Of a stretch of DNA of 64,000 nt, positions 13,545 through 25,776 are shown piece after piece. Origin of the DNA: Pagrus major (Eukaryota; Chordata; Actinopteri; Spariformes; Sparidae); NCBI RefSeq assembly GCF_040436345.1, contig NC_133238.1:10356150-10420149 (forward strand). The letters are read 5' to 3'. Below the pieces are notes generated by a model, which saw nothing but the letters and a program-made list of their open reading frames with translations, did not search any database and was not told where the DNA came from. Position 1 is the first letter of the stretch. Every line of letters begins with the position of its first letter. Made by a program: the position numbers and the translations under genes.

Positions 13545-13770
13545 TTTCCTGCCAAGATTAGACAAGAAGATCGATACCACTCTTGTTTGTTGAAAAATTT
13601 CAGGCTCCGGCAGGCAGCTAGTTAGCTTAGCTAGCTAGACATTAGCAATACATTTACTTGCTGTAGCTTGTCCATATAAAAATGAGTTTACATGTCAATT
13701 AGTGAGCTTTGCAGGTGCTAGTAGGTAGATTTTGTCAGAGCCAGGCTAGCTGTTTCCCCATTTACAGTCT
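13545..13770. repeat. rearranged dispersed repeat flanking the L1 relic
   Basis: Positions about 13,560-13,650 carry the forward words 'agatcgataccactcttg' and 'ttagcttagctagctagac'. Positions about 13,690-13,775 carry the other half of the same family in reverse ('aggctagctgtttccccatt', then 'acagtctttatgtt'). The halves are in opposite orientations, so this copy has been broken and inverted. An A-rich stretch (13,797-13,834) and the L1 relic follow at once. Confidence 0.5.
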
Positions 13771-14015
13771 TTATGTTAAGACCAACACAATTCAACGAAA
13801 AAAAACAAAAACAAAACAAAAACAAAAAAAGAACAAATATTACTCATACAGAGACACTTGCATAAATGAAACTAATATGCACACCAAAATAAATACATAT
13901 GTTACATACATACATACACATTCTCCACCCCACCACTTTTCAGGCTTTTGTCACAATCCAGACATAGTTTACTGTTAATTGTTTACATGAAAATCCATCA
14001 ATATAGCTTCCCCAA

Positions 14016-15323
14016 TCAACCATCTAGTATGAAAGTCATGTATGGACCCCATGTTTTCATAAATATCTCCTCCCTATTGTTCAGCCTAAAAATCAGTTGT
14101 TCATAGCCGGCTATTTTAGTCATTTCTCCCATCCATTCATTAAATGGGATAATACTTTTTGACTTCCAGTGTCTGAGAACGATCCTACATCCCGTAGTAA
14201 GGGCCAACCTACACCATTGAGTTTGCTGGGATGACAACTCTACTCCCTCTGTTATTATGCCCAAAATACATAAAGCGGGGCTCTAGGATAAGTCTGTCCT
14301 GAATACTTTGTTGATGAGTAATATTATTTTTTCCCATAGGTTGTGTGTCATTTCACACTCATACAACATGTGTAAAAGAGTTCCTCTACTCCTCCCACAT
14401 CTCCAGCACATGTCGGATTCACAGAGCTTTAGTCTTGCCATCTTACAGGGAGTCCAATACATCCTATGTATGATTTTATATGTAATTAAGCGGGTCTGTA
14501 CCTCTCTAGATGTCTTATACCAGCATCCGATTATTTCCTTCCACTTCTCCATTATTATCTCGCCCTGCAAATCTGCTTTCCATGCTCTCTTGAGACCCTC
14601 TGGTTTTGGTGGGTGAGATTGTCTCATAAGACTATAATATCTAGATGCTCCACCTCTAGCCCCCTGATCTCCCTGTACTAGTTTTTGTAGCTCTGTTTGA
14701 GGCAACAGGGGGAGTTTCCGTTGTCCAGACATTATACAGCTTCTTAATTGCAAATATTTCCAAAAGTCTCGTTTAGGGATTCCATATTTAGTTACCATTT
14801 GTGTAAAACCCATAAAATTATCACCCTCAAAAACATCTCCAATAAAAATAATCCCTGCTTCCGACCACGACTTCCAATAAAGAGTTTTTTTACCCACTTT
14901 CAGTAGCTTGTTGTGCCACTGAGATGTCCTTCTAGTAAAAGAAGGGTTTAGACTAATAAGACGATGTGATGCTTGCCAGGTTTCTCTTGCAAACAACAAT
15001 AATGGATTCCGAGTTGGAATTTCTCCCCCATTTTGTGAGATAAAAGCCAGTAATGGGATTGGTTCAGTAAGTTCTTTTTCAATCAAGACCCAACCCGGAG
15101 CTTGGTCCTCTGTAATATTTATTTTGGCCAATTGATTAAGAGAAAATGCATAGTGGTACCAGTCCACTCTTGGCAGGTTGAGGCCTCCGTCCTCCTTTGC
15201 AGCACACATTTTAATTCTAGTTATAGACATTTTTAAGATATTTTGTGTGACATGTTGAACGCTGAATGTTGGATGGGATGTAAACCAAGAGCAATGTGTA
15301 ACGTGCAGAATTGCCTCAAACAT
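14016..15323 (-). mobile_element. L1-type LINE, C-terminal part of ORF2, broken by one stop
   Basis: Read on the minus strand, this is the tail of a non-LTR retrotransposon ORF2 polyprotein, downstream of the reverse transcriptase core. Visible features in order are a KxDGGLNLP-type motif near the start, a tryptophan-rich region, and then the C-terminal zinc-knuckle-like motif CWRCG...H...C (Cys-x2-Cys-x8-His-x4-Cys), which is characteristic of L1-clade proteins. The final ORF2 segment ends in a W-G-P motif. One in-frame stop (TAG, 14,283-14,285) splits it into frames 14,283-15,323 and 14,016-14,264, which stay in phase. The copy is 5'-truncated (no endonuclease or RT catalytic motifs in the window) and shows no clear 3' poly(A). 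It is dead but fairly young, because only one nonsense change is seen over about 430 codons. The initiator Met at 15,323 is a chance codon. Confidence 0.85.
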
Positions 15324-15639
15324 AAGATAAGAAACAGATCTGTAGCCTGACAGTCTATTTCAAACTCCAAAAATACAATTAAAGCCGTTTTCCGCCTTTG
15401 ATTGATGGAAGCAGCGTGACGTTCCAGTAATTAATTACTTCAAATACAAGTCATTTGCATGAAAAATGAGGATCTTTTATTATATTTATCAAGAATCGGA
15501 GAATCCCTACCCTATAATTGAATGTTGGATGTCAGAAAGTTTTGGTGTGAATCGTGGAGAGACGGATCAAACATTTCCCGCTGTGGGAGAAATGAGTGAC
15601 AGATGACACGACGAGGAAACACTTGTGCGTGTTTCGGTG
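15324..15639. other. non-coding, nothing recognised
   Basis: AT-rich sequence between the L1 relic and the purine-rich block. It may include a little more L1 at its left edge. Confidence 0.5.
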
Positions 15640-15896
15640 TGTGTTGAAGAAGTGGCGGGGGTTAAATGCGAGGGTAAATGAAGGGATTGGGGTGAAAGTG
15701 AGACGATGGGAAACAGGAGGGAGCTAGGGAACCGAAATAGAGTGGAAGAGGGTAGCGAGGGACCGAGGAGACTTGCGAGGGCGATGGCGGAGGGAGAAAA
15801 GTCTAAGCGGGAGATAAGGGAAGGAGAGACAGAGGAGGAGGGAGGGGGAGATGGAGAAGGAAGGACAGAGAGAGATAGAGAAAGGGAGAGATAAGG
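15640..15896 (+). repeat. polypurine (GA-rich) block
   Basis: About 250 bases dominated by G and A on the plus strand, with many 'gggaga', 'ggagga' and 'gagagat' words and no strict period. Open frames on both strands here are composition artefacts. Confidence 0.75.
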
Positions 15897-16834
15897 GCTG
15901 GCAGTTAACAGGGGCAGCCTGCTGATGTGGATAGCTCGGGGAAAACACGTCTAAGCACAGCAACTCCCCTGCCTGAAACTCATATACCCTACAAAGGTAG
16001 CCATAGCAGCAAAAGGTACAAAAAATGTGCCAACACTGGTTTTTCTTTTTCCCAAACCATACATTGCTTTTTCAGCAAGAAATAAAAGCCTTTCAGGGCC
16101 AGCTTTGCATGCAATTTCACATCGAGTCTGTAAAAAGATAGAAGATGTTATCCCCGTTTAGCTGTTCATCAAAGACGTCGACTGATGAATGTGCTTCAGC
16201 CGTCTCAATTACCCCTTTAACCCAGCGCGAGCTGCGACACCAAAAAGCTATCTGTTTTCATGCTTATTGTGAATAAATTGAAATAACAGAAATGTGAGAA
16301 GACACGCCTAATAAGTTTCAAATTGTGTATGAAAAAAAAACTTGCAGTCAATTTCACAAATTTACAAAAAACCAAAACATGCTAATTTATGAAAATAAAT
16401 AAATTTTACGCTCGGCTGGGGTGGAAAGGAGCGAGAAAAGTTTGAGAAAAACAATAGGGAATAAATAACACCGCGGCGCTGAATCACTCAGAAGGAAAAG
16501 AGGTGCTTTTCCACTAGATGTTTTATAATTGCTTTTTAAATTCAATTTGACTCACTGCCTGTGGGACAGGGAAAGGTAGACCTTTACTGTGGGGTTTTAA
16601 TGTTTTAGGTTTTTTCTGCCGTTAAGTGGTGGAAGGCTAATTGGTTCACCACTGGAACCAGCAAACAACTCTTTTAGTAAGTACTGTAGATGTTAGTGGC
16701 AAAATAAAGTACTGAATTCCCAGCAGAAACAGGCTGGGAATACATGGAAATACACCTTTAGTTGATATGGTATACCTATGCTAATGCAGCAGATATGAAG
16801 CAACATCACCATTGGTGTGTTCCTGTGTCTGTTC

Positions 16835-17165
16835 ACCAGCAAGTTGCTAACCTTGTTGTTTGGTGCTGCGCAGGTAGTGTTCTAACATGTTTCTTGTAAC
16901 CCAAAAAAATAATCTTCTCCTAAACCCAACCAACCAATTAGTTTTGGTTCCTGAACCTAACCAAACTGCAACCATTTCACAACATCAACAGTCCAAAACT
17001 CACATTATGTGAAATGTTTCTAAGCTAGTTTTATTTTGAAAGTCTAAGCAAACTTTATTCATTACTGCTAATAATAATATTTGCTAACCCGTGCAAAACT
17101 GACACAAGAGCGTTATGTATAAAGCTGCAGACCAGAAACCAAAACAATGAGCTGAAAGACAATAA
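16835..17165 (+). repeat. degenerate dispersed repeat, copy 1
   Basis: The words 'gttcaccagcaagttgctaa' (start) and 'accagaaaccaaaacaatga' followed by 'gctgaaagac' (end) recur in the same order at 22,225-22,410. The two are therefore copies of one family. The interior here is diverged and includes a 'taaacccaaccaaccaatta' segment. Confidence 0.5.
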
Positions 17166-18171
17166 AATGCTTAAGGGGATCTACGTCTGATGATAATTCT
17201 CTGTGGCTTCATCACCTTTCATTTTAATAAAAGAATACTGATTATAGCAGCTTTTAAACTAGTTAACTAACCACTCTATTGGTGTTTGAGGATAAACAAC
17301 GTCATCCACAAGCACAACCCAACTCTTGTTTACGCTAGCTCGTATAGAAACAGAGCTCAGGCGGCAGGAGCAGTTAAGAGACGAGCAGTTTAGACAGGAG
17401 CATTTATCATGCAGAGGTGCAATCAGGCTTAGCTCCTAAGTGGCACTGACAGAAAAAAGGGGATAATTACTGGGAAAGCCTGTTGTGTGTGTTTACGTGT
17501 GTGTCTGTCTGCTGTTTGTAGGCATGTTCGAGGGGAGGACAGTGTGTCTCAACAACGCAGCCCACCACATATCAGCGGTATGTCATATTTGTTGCACTCC
17601 TAGGAGTATTCTGTGAAAGCGTTGTCATCTACCTGCTTCTTTTTTACACCTCACCAACTTATTTGGGATATGAATTTTACATGTGCACGGAGAGAGGGAT
17701 TACAATTGCAACTGCATTAATAACATCAAGAGCAGAGAGTTTCTGGTATGGAAAAGTGCAAGTCAAGGCCTTTATGGAAACTTCCACACTTCTTAAGGCT
17801 GTGCAGTGAAGTGCAGTGCATTCTGGTCAATTGAAGCTGACAGTAGAGAAATTGGTACCTCTACCTGCTCCGAGGACTGGCACCCGAACCTGACACTTTT
17901 ACTGCAGATGTTTTTAGCTGTGTTTGGAAATAAACTACACCACAATAGAGCAAAAAAGACCAGGAGAACAAGGTTTATCACCAACAGTTAATAGTTTAGG
18001 TACTCCAGCGATCTAGAATTATATTTCCATAAAGTTGGGGGAATTGCGAGACAACATGTCGTCCTACCAAAACAACTGAAAAGGGTCAATGTCTCCAAAA
18101 ATGACACGTGACCATTGGACCCTACCAGCGACATTGTGCTGGACCTTGGTTTTCACTTGGTTAACATGAAA

Positions 18172-18480
18172 TGGTCAGTTTGGTTAGGTTTAGGCACTAA
18201 AACTACGGGGTTAGGTTTAGGAAAAGATCATGTTTGGGTTAAGTATGTTATGTAAATTTAAAATTAGTCGAGGTTAACTTGGTTTGACATGGGACACCAA
18301 AAGCGGTCACCTGTTTGTGGTCACATTTGGCTAGGTTTAGGTACTAAAACTACTTATGAGGTTTAGGAAAAGATCAACGTTTCTTTAGTTACGTTATTTA
18401 CATAAGTTAAGTACGGTACATCATCTAAAATTGCTCAACGTTAACTTTTGGTTCACACATGACACCAGCAGCGTCCTCTT
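18172..18480 (+). repeat. two tandem copies of a unit of about 150 bp
   Basis: Both copies start with 'ggtttaggcactaaaactac' or 'ggtttaggtactaaaactac'. They continue through 'ggtttaggaaaagatca' and an AT-rich 'gttatgtaa/gttatttacat' section and end near 'gacatgggacacc' or 'acacatgacacc'. The copies are diverged by substitutions and small indels. The core is shared with the 27-base array at 24,241. Confidence 0.65.
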
Positions 18481-20039
18481 TTAGTAAAAGCCTTGTTTAG
18501 TTTGGCCCTCTGATCCAGTCTTTGTCAATCGCTTAACAATAAATGTAAAAATTGGTTGTAATAAGCTGCTTACAATGACGAGCAAAACGGCCGTTTTTCT
18601 GGGGACGGACTGAAGATGCAGATTTGAAAGCGAGTGGTCAAAATCTGAGATATTTAAAGGTATTTTTGCCAAAGTATGAGCCACGCTTGGATCCATAATG
18701 CAACTCAATAGCATCTGTCATGAGAGCTTCCCTGCCTGTTAAGCACCCTCATTTTTCTAAGCAAACTCTTTTGTATAGAATGTTGTCTGTTCAATATTTG
18801 TGAAACATTCAAGCCTAACTTAATGCTGTTTTGACTCCAAATAGTAGCACTATCCATGACCTGTAAATGTATCTTTCTATCTTCTTCTCTTGTCCTTATC
18901 TTTAATAATGGAGGATTTGTTGTTTAATATCTACAAAATTGGACACTTGAGCTCCATTTTATTGTGAAGAAGCAAACTTCATGAGCATATGGATGCACAT
19001 TTGCCAAGTCTGAGGCTGACATCTGCTCCTGAACATGTTATTTTTCCAAACTACATTGGGTGATATTCAACATTTTCGAGTCACCCACAACTTCATCTGT
19101 CTGCAACTTGCTCAGACAACTATATGATATATGTTTGTTCCATCTCTTCTTGCATCTCTTTCTGTCCACCTGCCGTGTTTGTGTGATATTTTCTATTCAT
19201 CCTCCATGTTTTCCTGCTTTTTGTTTTGATTGTCTTCCCCCTGGTAGCCCGGTTTAATTCGACCATGCATGACAAGTGAAACAGAACTAATTTTCTGGGG
19301 AGCAGAGTGACGCTGCAGCAGAAGCAGCGCAGGACTCAGGGCTAAAAGCAGGGCTTGTACATCTTTATTTTGAGCAGTTTTTTGGGGAAAGGAATCCCTT
19401 CTTCGAAAAAAAAGGAGGAAGAATTTGAAGAGTGGCGAACTGCGTGATGTTGCTCCCTCATGTAAACTGGCTTAAATAAATCATGTCTCCTCTGAAAGGT
19501 TTGACGCTATTACCAAAGCTTTGGCTGTGCAGAGAAAAGAAGACCTCTCTGCTATCCTCTTCCTCTATCTGTTTCTCTATCCATATCCATGTATCAGCTG
19601 TATTTATCTGCATCCACATAAATCAGTCATCGTAGCTCAACATCTGTCCATCTCCCTCTCTCTTCTTGCCATCACTGCTCACTCTCCCAGCGGAGGTGAA
19701 AAAAAAAGGGAATCCTTCAACGAAGCGCCAGCAAACAAGCTGCCCATGACATCACAGGAACAAAGCTAGTAGAGTGGGCAGCTAACTGATGTCAAACTTA
19801 ATAGCTGAAGGACAGGTTTAATCTTCCCCATGAAAGTTTCATAGCTAACACTTAAGTCTGCTGTGTTGAAGGATGTTGTTTAACCAACTGCAAAGCACCA
19901 GCTCTCAGGACGGTTATCCACAAAAGACTGTTTGATATGTTTGAGTCTGACAATGCTGCAAGTCTGCAGAACTTAGAAGAATTTAGCAAGATGAAAAATG
20001 TTAGAGGAGTAGCAACATTTTTGGAAATATGCGTATTTG

Positions 20040-20165
20040 CTTTCTTTAAGTTGAGAAGATTGGACCACTCCGTCATTTGGATATGAAGCTACAGCCATCA
20101 GCCGGTTAGCTTAACTTAGCTTAAAGACTGGATGTAGGGGGAAACAGCTACCTCTAAAACTAGCA
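20040..20165 (+). repeat. dispersed repeat, forward arm of an inverted pair
   Basis: Reads 'tgagaagattggaccactc', then 'gatatgaagctacagcc', 'ggttagcttaacttagctta' and 'agactggatgtagggggaaa'. The same order in reverse complement occurs at about 20,845-20,975. Confidence 0.6.
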
Positions 20166-20844
20166 AGTTTTATATTGTTTGCCTGTATACATATACCTGT
20201 CTACACGTCTGTATAACTTATGTTGCTGGAAAGCTAACCACCAACCCAGCAGCCAGCCAGGACAAGTCAGGGGGAAAAAAGGCTATTAGAACTAATGAGC
20301 TTGCTAGCAATGAATACAAATACTATAAAAGGAAAAGGTGCAACGCAGCTAATTAGTTATGATAGCTTCCTCCATTTTGAATTCTCCAGCTCTTCGTACC
20401 GTTAAAGGTCAACACTGTCGCAATGTCTTGCTATTGGTCAACAAACTATTTCACCAAAGCTGAACTGGACACAACTATTTTGTGTGGATTTACTTCACCC
20501 CCACGAGCAAATCCAATTAGTGATTCAACTGGAATTAACTGATTATGCTTGAGCTTTGCTGTTATTGTTTTTAATGCTGGTGTGACCAGACTTTAACAGT
20601 CTTGTGTAAGAAGATTTAAGGAAGTAATTGCGGTACAAACCTTTGTAAAACCAGTTTTAAGTTGACTGAAGATGACTTTTGGATGGCGACCAACCCAACC
20701 TACAATCCCCAAGTGTCAGTATTTGACGAGTTGGGAATGAGACTCAAAAATCAACTTCCTTACAAAGCGGACCTTTAAATAAACACCATTTAACACTAAC
20801 AACATTGTAAATTCTGAGCTTTAGACCTGCTGCTCGTGGATATA

Positions 20845-20975
20845 AAAACTTCGACCACGTTAGGCTAGCTGGTTCCCCCACATCAAGTCTTTCTGCTTTC
20901 TCCTACTTGTAGCTTCATAGTTAGATACATAGATCTTCTCATCTAACTCAGTGCCAAAAAAGCAAATCAATGTAT
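20845..20975 (-). repeat. dispersed repeat, reverse arm of an inverted pair
   Basis: The plus strand contains 'ggctagctggttcccccaca', 'tcaagtctttctgctttctc', 'gtagcttcatag' and 'agatcttctcatctaa'. This is the reverse complement of the arm at 20,040-20,165. About 680 bases separate the arms. Confidence 0.55.
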
Positions 20976-22224
20976 GTCCAAAAATTGCCATCTCCAAATT
21001 TGTGAGCTTAAAACTTAGATTTACATCCAGCAGCCTAAATTACTCAATTCTCAATTACAAATGTTCCTACAAACAAGAATGGGAAAGGCATCATTTCAGA
21101 CACGGGTCTATTCTGTGAACTCTGACTCTATGTCTTCACCAAACTTCTCGAAACAGAGCGAGCGTTTACCCTTCTGCCACTAAGTGTAGTGCATCAGCAA
21201 ATGCACCGTGTTGCTGTTCTGTAATGGAAGAAGCAGGAATAGCTGAGAGGTCTTCCTCCACTGTCTGTGTGTCTGTGAGAGCTGGAGGATTTTAAATATG
21301 AATAAATACTCAGAATAAATACTCAGAACAGAACATATAGCTGTAACATGTTCTGTGTCAGAACATGGGCAGAAAAGGGTTTTCCTGCATCACCCAGTTC
21401 CTGTGTGTGTGATTCTGCTTGTGTTTATTTGCCAGAAAATGAGTCAGAGAGGCAGGCAGGAAAAAAAAGCACATACATGCATATCATTGTATTTTTAGAT
21501 TTAATGGTGTAGTGAAAGCTTTGAAAATAATTATTGGGAGCCAGGAGGGGTGAGTAAGGGTAGAAGAGCAGGTGTTAATTGCGTCTTTTCTGAGGGTTGA
21601 GCTACAGTGTGTGATTTTTTTGCAAGCGCTGCCTGTCTTCCTGAGTGCAACATGCCTTAATTGCTCATTGTTGTTGGCAGGAGGAAACATGCAAATGAAA
21701 ATGCCATTTGGAAACCTTTGGAATACGGTCTGTGACTGGGTGCACTCCCTGTTTCTGTCATACGCCGCTTTGCTGCTCGGGGGAAAAGTAAATGCCAATT
21801 AATATAGTTTCCGGTGTACGTGTGCTCGCTTTGCTAAAGCTTGTTTTGTATCTTTGCAGGACTGACCCAGAATATTTAAAAAGAATAACACCACATTGGA
21901 TTTGGTGGTGTTAACACACCGAGGTCTGATTGGAAAACATCCATTCTGAGGTAAAAACATCCTTAAGATGATAATCTTGTGAAGCTGTAGGTACAATATT
22001 GACATACAATCTCCTTATGAAGATGTTTTTGCTAACATGTTTATGCTTATTTAGACATCCACCAGACATAGAGCAACATTTGTATACTTTGGTATTTATT
22101 AGCATTTATTTGGAGTCATGTTTTTGGCCAACTCATTAATGTAAATCCAATATTCACTCTTTTTTAGCTCGGTTTTAGGTCTCTACCAACTCCTGGGGGA
22201 AATATCCAACTATTTGCTGCTAAA

Positions 22225-22410
22225 TTCACCATTATGTTCACTAGCTAGTTGCTGACTTTGTCAGTTTGCTGAGCAGTGCGTCTATCAGAGATTTTTCACC
22301 AAAAATAATTTTTATGCTGCTGCTGAGAGCTGCGAGACGGAAACAAAGCGGTAAAGCTGCAGTCTGGGAAACCAAAACAAGGAGCTGAAAGATGCTAAAG
22401 CTTAACACAA
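22225..22410 (+). repeat. degenerate dispersed repeat, copy 2
   Basis: Contains 'gttcactagctagttgctga', a 'gctgagcagtgcgtc' segment and 'ggaaaccaaaacaaggagct' followed by 'gaaagatgctaaa'. It matches the order of the copy at 16,835-17,165 and appears more complete. Confidence 0.55.
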
Positions 22411-24240
22411 TACAACCCCAGCTCAAGCTGTGCGTTGGCCTTGCAACCAGTTTGCAAGGTTGGGGTAAAGACACAGGAACACACCTAGTTTTAAACTTAA
22501 TCAAAGACTTGATAATTTTATGAATTTTATATTCATCACTATAAGCTAACACTTTCATATTACTTCATTTGATCCTTTTTTGTTGTAAACACAATAATCA
22601 ACAGAAAACCTTTTTCATTTTGATGTGAATTTTTGAGATATAAAACAACAATATTGTCTCTTGTATCCAGGTTATTAAAGCTTTTGCAGTGAGTGTCTTT
22701 TCTAGCTTAGAGGAAGTTTAATTTTACATTTTCAGTTTGTTTGGATGAAAAAAAAAACAAAAGACAGAATCAAATTATCAGTGACAGCCACCACTGAAAA
22801 CATGTTAACAAAGAAAATATCAGCAAGCATTTCTAAAAAGAAAAATTCACTTATTTTCAGCTGTTTATAAACTTTATTGCTCTACAGGAGATGACAGGTT
22901 ATAGCTGCCAACAACGCCTGGAGATCCCATTTGTACAGCGTTCCCCCGTCTGTGCTGTGGAGTCATGCACACTCGCCCACAGGCTGAACTGCTGTGTAAA
23001 TAACAACTAAAATAAAAGAGACTGTTGAGCTGCTGATGATGTGCTTACTCGCTTTATGCTGGGATTGCATCATGAAAACATCAGCTGTTGCATTTCGTTC
23101 GCCCACCAGATTCCACCAGCCGCCACGAGCAGCTGATCTGTAGCCAGCGAACAAGACCCGAAAAGATAGATTGCAGTCATGACTTACATGCAGCGCCTCG
23201 CCTCTGCTGGAACAATTCTCTCGAAAGTCAGTGCTGTGCAGACAGAGCTGAAACTCATATTATGCCCTGAAAGCAAGCCAAACCATAAATAACAAGTGGC
23301 AAAATGTCCAAAATGAAAATAAGTGGGGGGAAAAAAATCCCATTTGACATTCAGGAAACAATTACTTTGGTATAGAAGCCAGGTTACACATTGAACGTGA
23401 CCAGTTTATCAAAAAGTCCCTCTGTCCACTCCACAGAAGACTTTTAATGGATATGAGCTGTTAAAATAGTTGTATACCCTCTCTTCATAGGTAATAATAG
23501 TATTGAAACTATTGCGATACTATAAATAAAAAGGCAGGCTGTCAGGTCCACTTGAAGATAATTGACTAGGTGCTGCTGAACCCTCCAAACAATAACGCGT
23601 TATTGAAAACATGAGGCAGTAATCAGCAGACGAGTGTATTTGTCATGCACGTAAAATCTGCGTGGAAATAGATAAAATGTTCACAGGGAATGTTTCCTGA
23701 GAAAACACTCGCCGGAGCTTTGAGTTCATCAGCACACCAGCCGCGAGAACACACAGTCCAGTTGTCCTCCCTCTTCCTGCCTGAGCAGAATGGACATGTA
23801 TTTTCAGTTCTCGTCAAAAATAGCATGAGGCCTGTTACACTCCAGAGGACCAAATAGTAGGATGCAGTTTCTCAGCTCATTATAGAGCGACAGTGTGCCT
23901 TATTGGTGTCACACAGCTACACCTTGGAGAGCTCACACCCCAGACAGCATTCTTTTCTTGAAGTGTGCAAAGTATACATTCATTTAAACTTTAACTATCC
24001 AGGGAGCATTTGGTAGGCAACAGAAGTCTTTTACAGCTGGTGACTAAGCAGGTGGTCTGATCAAGAGCTTATTTGATCACTGTTAAAGTGCCCATACGCT
24101 TCAAATTATCTCACCTTACCCTCGAACGTCAGTTTTGCAAGTGAAGGGCTCCGCGGTCGAGTTAGGAACAAAAACTACCTGCAACATGCGGTCAGAAACA
24201 TTTTAGATATAATTATCTATTGTGAGTTTTGGACTGCTAG

Positions 24241-24402
24241 GTTTAGGCACAACAACTACTCAGTTAGGGTTAGGCACAACAACTACTCAGGTAGGTTTAG
24301 GCACAAAAACTATTCAGTTGGATTTAGGCACAAAAACTACTCAGTTAGGTTTAGGCACAACAACTACTCAGTTGGGTTGAGGCACAACAACTACTCAGTT
24401 AG
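24241..24402 (+). repeat. tandem array, six 27-bp units
   Basis: Six consecutive units with exactly 27-base period and no indels, starting at 24,241, 24,268, 24,295, 24,322, 24,349 and 24,376. The core is 'ggcacaacaactactcagtt', with C/A and A/G substitutions between units. A partial seventh unit ('gtttaggg') follows. The unit is an amplified piece of the dispersed 'GGTTTAGGCAC' family seen at 18,172. It contains stop codons in frame and is not coding. Confidence 0.92.
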
Positions 24403-25224
24403 GTTTAGGGAAACATCCTGCTTTGTGATACAATAACGTTAAGTCAAGTCACTTATGAAAAAACCTCAGGGTGCCATAACATTTGTCGGATTACAAAATT
24501 TTCTTTCTTCTTAGTGTGGTCCGCCTCAGTGGAAATGAGACCACTCTGCTGCCCATCAGTGTACTATTTCTCTACATGAATCCACAAGAGTATTTTTCTC
24601 TAACAGCGGCTTTGTTCAACTTGTTATTTTCCCACACAAACCGAGAACATCGAGTTTGCAGCAATTAATTTTGCAGCCAGCATGTGACACACTCACACTC
24701 TCTAAAGGAAGTAGAGAAAATGAACTCTTAACACCTCAGTGGGGTCTCTAAGGTGCGAGACAATTTGCAGCGCTCTGACTAGCACTGGTAAGCTAAAAGG
24801 GTAACAATTAAGGTAAACAGGTCTGAGTTTGTGCAGCCTGTTGTTTGCTTAATCTGAGAACAGGTGTGAATCGCAGTAGTTAGAATGGAGAGGAATAGGT
24901 AATTTTCACACTAGTAAGACCTGTGCTGTTGAGTTATTTTCAGCAGGACTGATTCAGGCCAGAGAGCTGAATGAGAATTGTGATATCTTCATGCTACTTC
25001 CAACTTATTACACTAGGTACCAATATATTGATCACATCAAACCCAAAATTATATTATTTTCCACCGCAAGGCAGCACCACCGACCAACTGACTCTCTGCC
25101 TAGCTTTAAACGTTCAGAGAGACGGGGACAGAGAGAAGTTCAACATTGAAACATCCAGCACTGGTCTTGTTTAGATAAATAATGGCATCACATTGGCCAT
25201 CAAATATTATTCTTGGCTGTAGAA

Positions 25225-25512
25225 CCCAAAATGTTTTGGCCATTCTAACTGCATGGCTTCATGGATTGTAATGCTCGTCTTTCAGTCAAATATTGCTTTT
25301 AAGATAGCTTAACATCTTTGAATGATTTGCCATGGAATTTTGTACAGACATTCATGGTCCCCAAACAACGTATCAATGTCTTTAGGGATCCTCTGACTTT
25401 TCCTGTAGCTAAGTCCAGTACTTTGGATTTTGACCTAATTCCTACAAAACTAATTACATTCCCATCAGCCTCAACTGTACTTTTAAGTGTAGTTCTAAAG
25501 AGCAAATGTTAG
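25225..25512 (-). repeat. fish dispersed repeat, reverse orientation
   Basis: The plus strand reads 'tttgccatggaattttgtac', 'agacattcatggtccccaaa' and 'gggatcctctgacttttcct'. This is the reverse complement of the wording at 27,781-27,958 ('catcctctggggaccacgaa', 'tgtctgttcattg'). The open frames on both strands here arise from this repeat. Confidence 0.6.
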
Positions 25513-25776
25513 CATGCTATCACACTGAACTAAGACGTTGGGGAAAAAACTATGACGCTCTATGTACCCCTCTAGCCTAAGTTTTGCACTCGAATGTCTC
25601 TGCAGGCAAGTTAACCAACCAACCCAACCTTGCCCAGACTTGAAAAGCTTTAAGAGGAGTTTCTAGGCACTAAAATAATCTCAACTGCCTCCACCATAAT
25701 CTAGTCCAACATCCACGTCACTGCAGCTGCTCCATCATATGGGTTAGACCCCAAGCTACTAGAACTACTGCCACAG

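Larger units (their letters stand above)
15897..24240. other. gene-free stretch with dispersed repeats
   Basis: No supported exon in about 8.3 kb. Dispersed-repeat copies inside it are listed separately. The rest is AT-rich sequence without recognised content. The minus-strand frame at 21,484-21,798 and the frames around 22,963-23,270 show no domain or splice logic. Confidence 0.55.

Noticed and set aside
15706..15894. Arg/Glu-rich plus-strand frame as a charged protein
   Set aside because: Composition artefact of the polypurine block; the opposite strand is also open.
24241..24402. CRISPR-like or telomere-like array
   Set aside because: Units are directly adjacent without spacers, in a vertebrate genome, and the unit is not TTAGGG.
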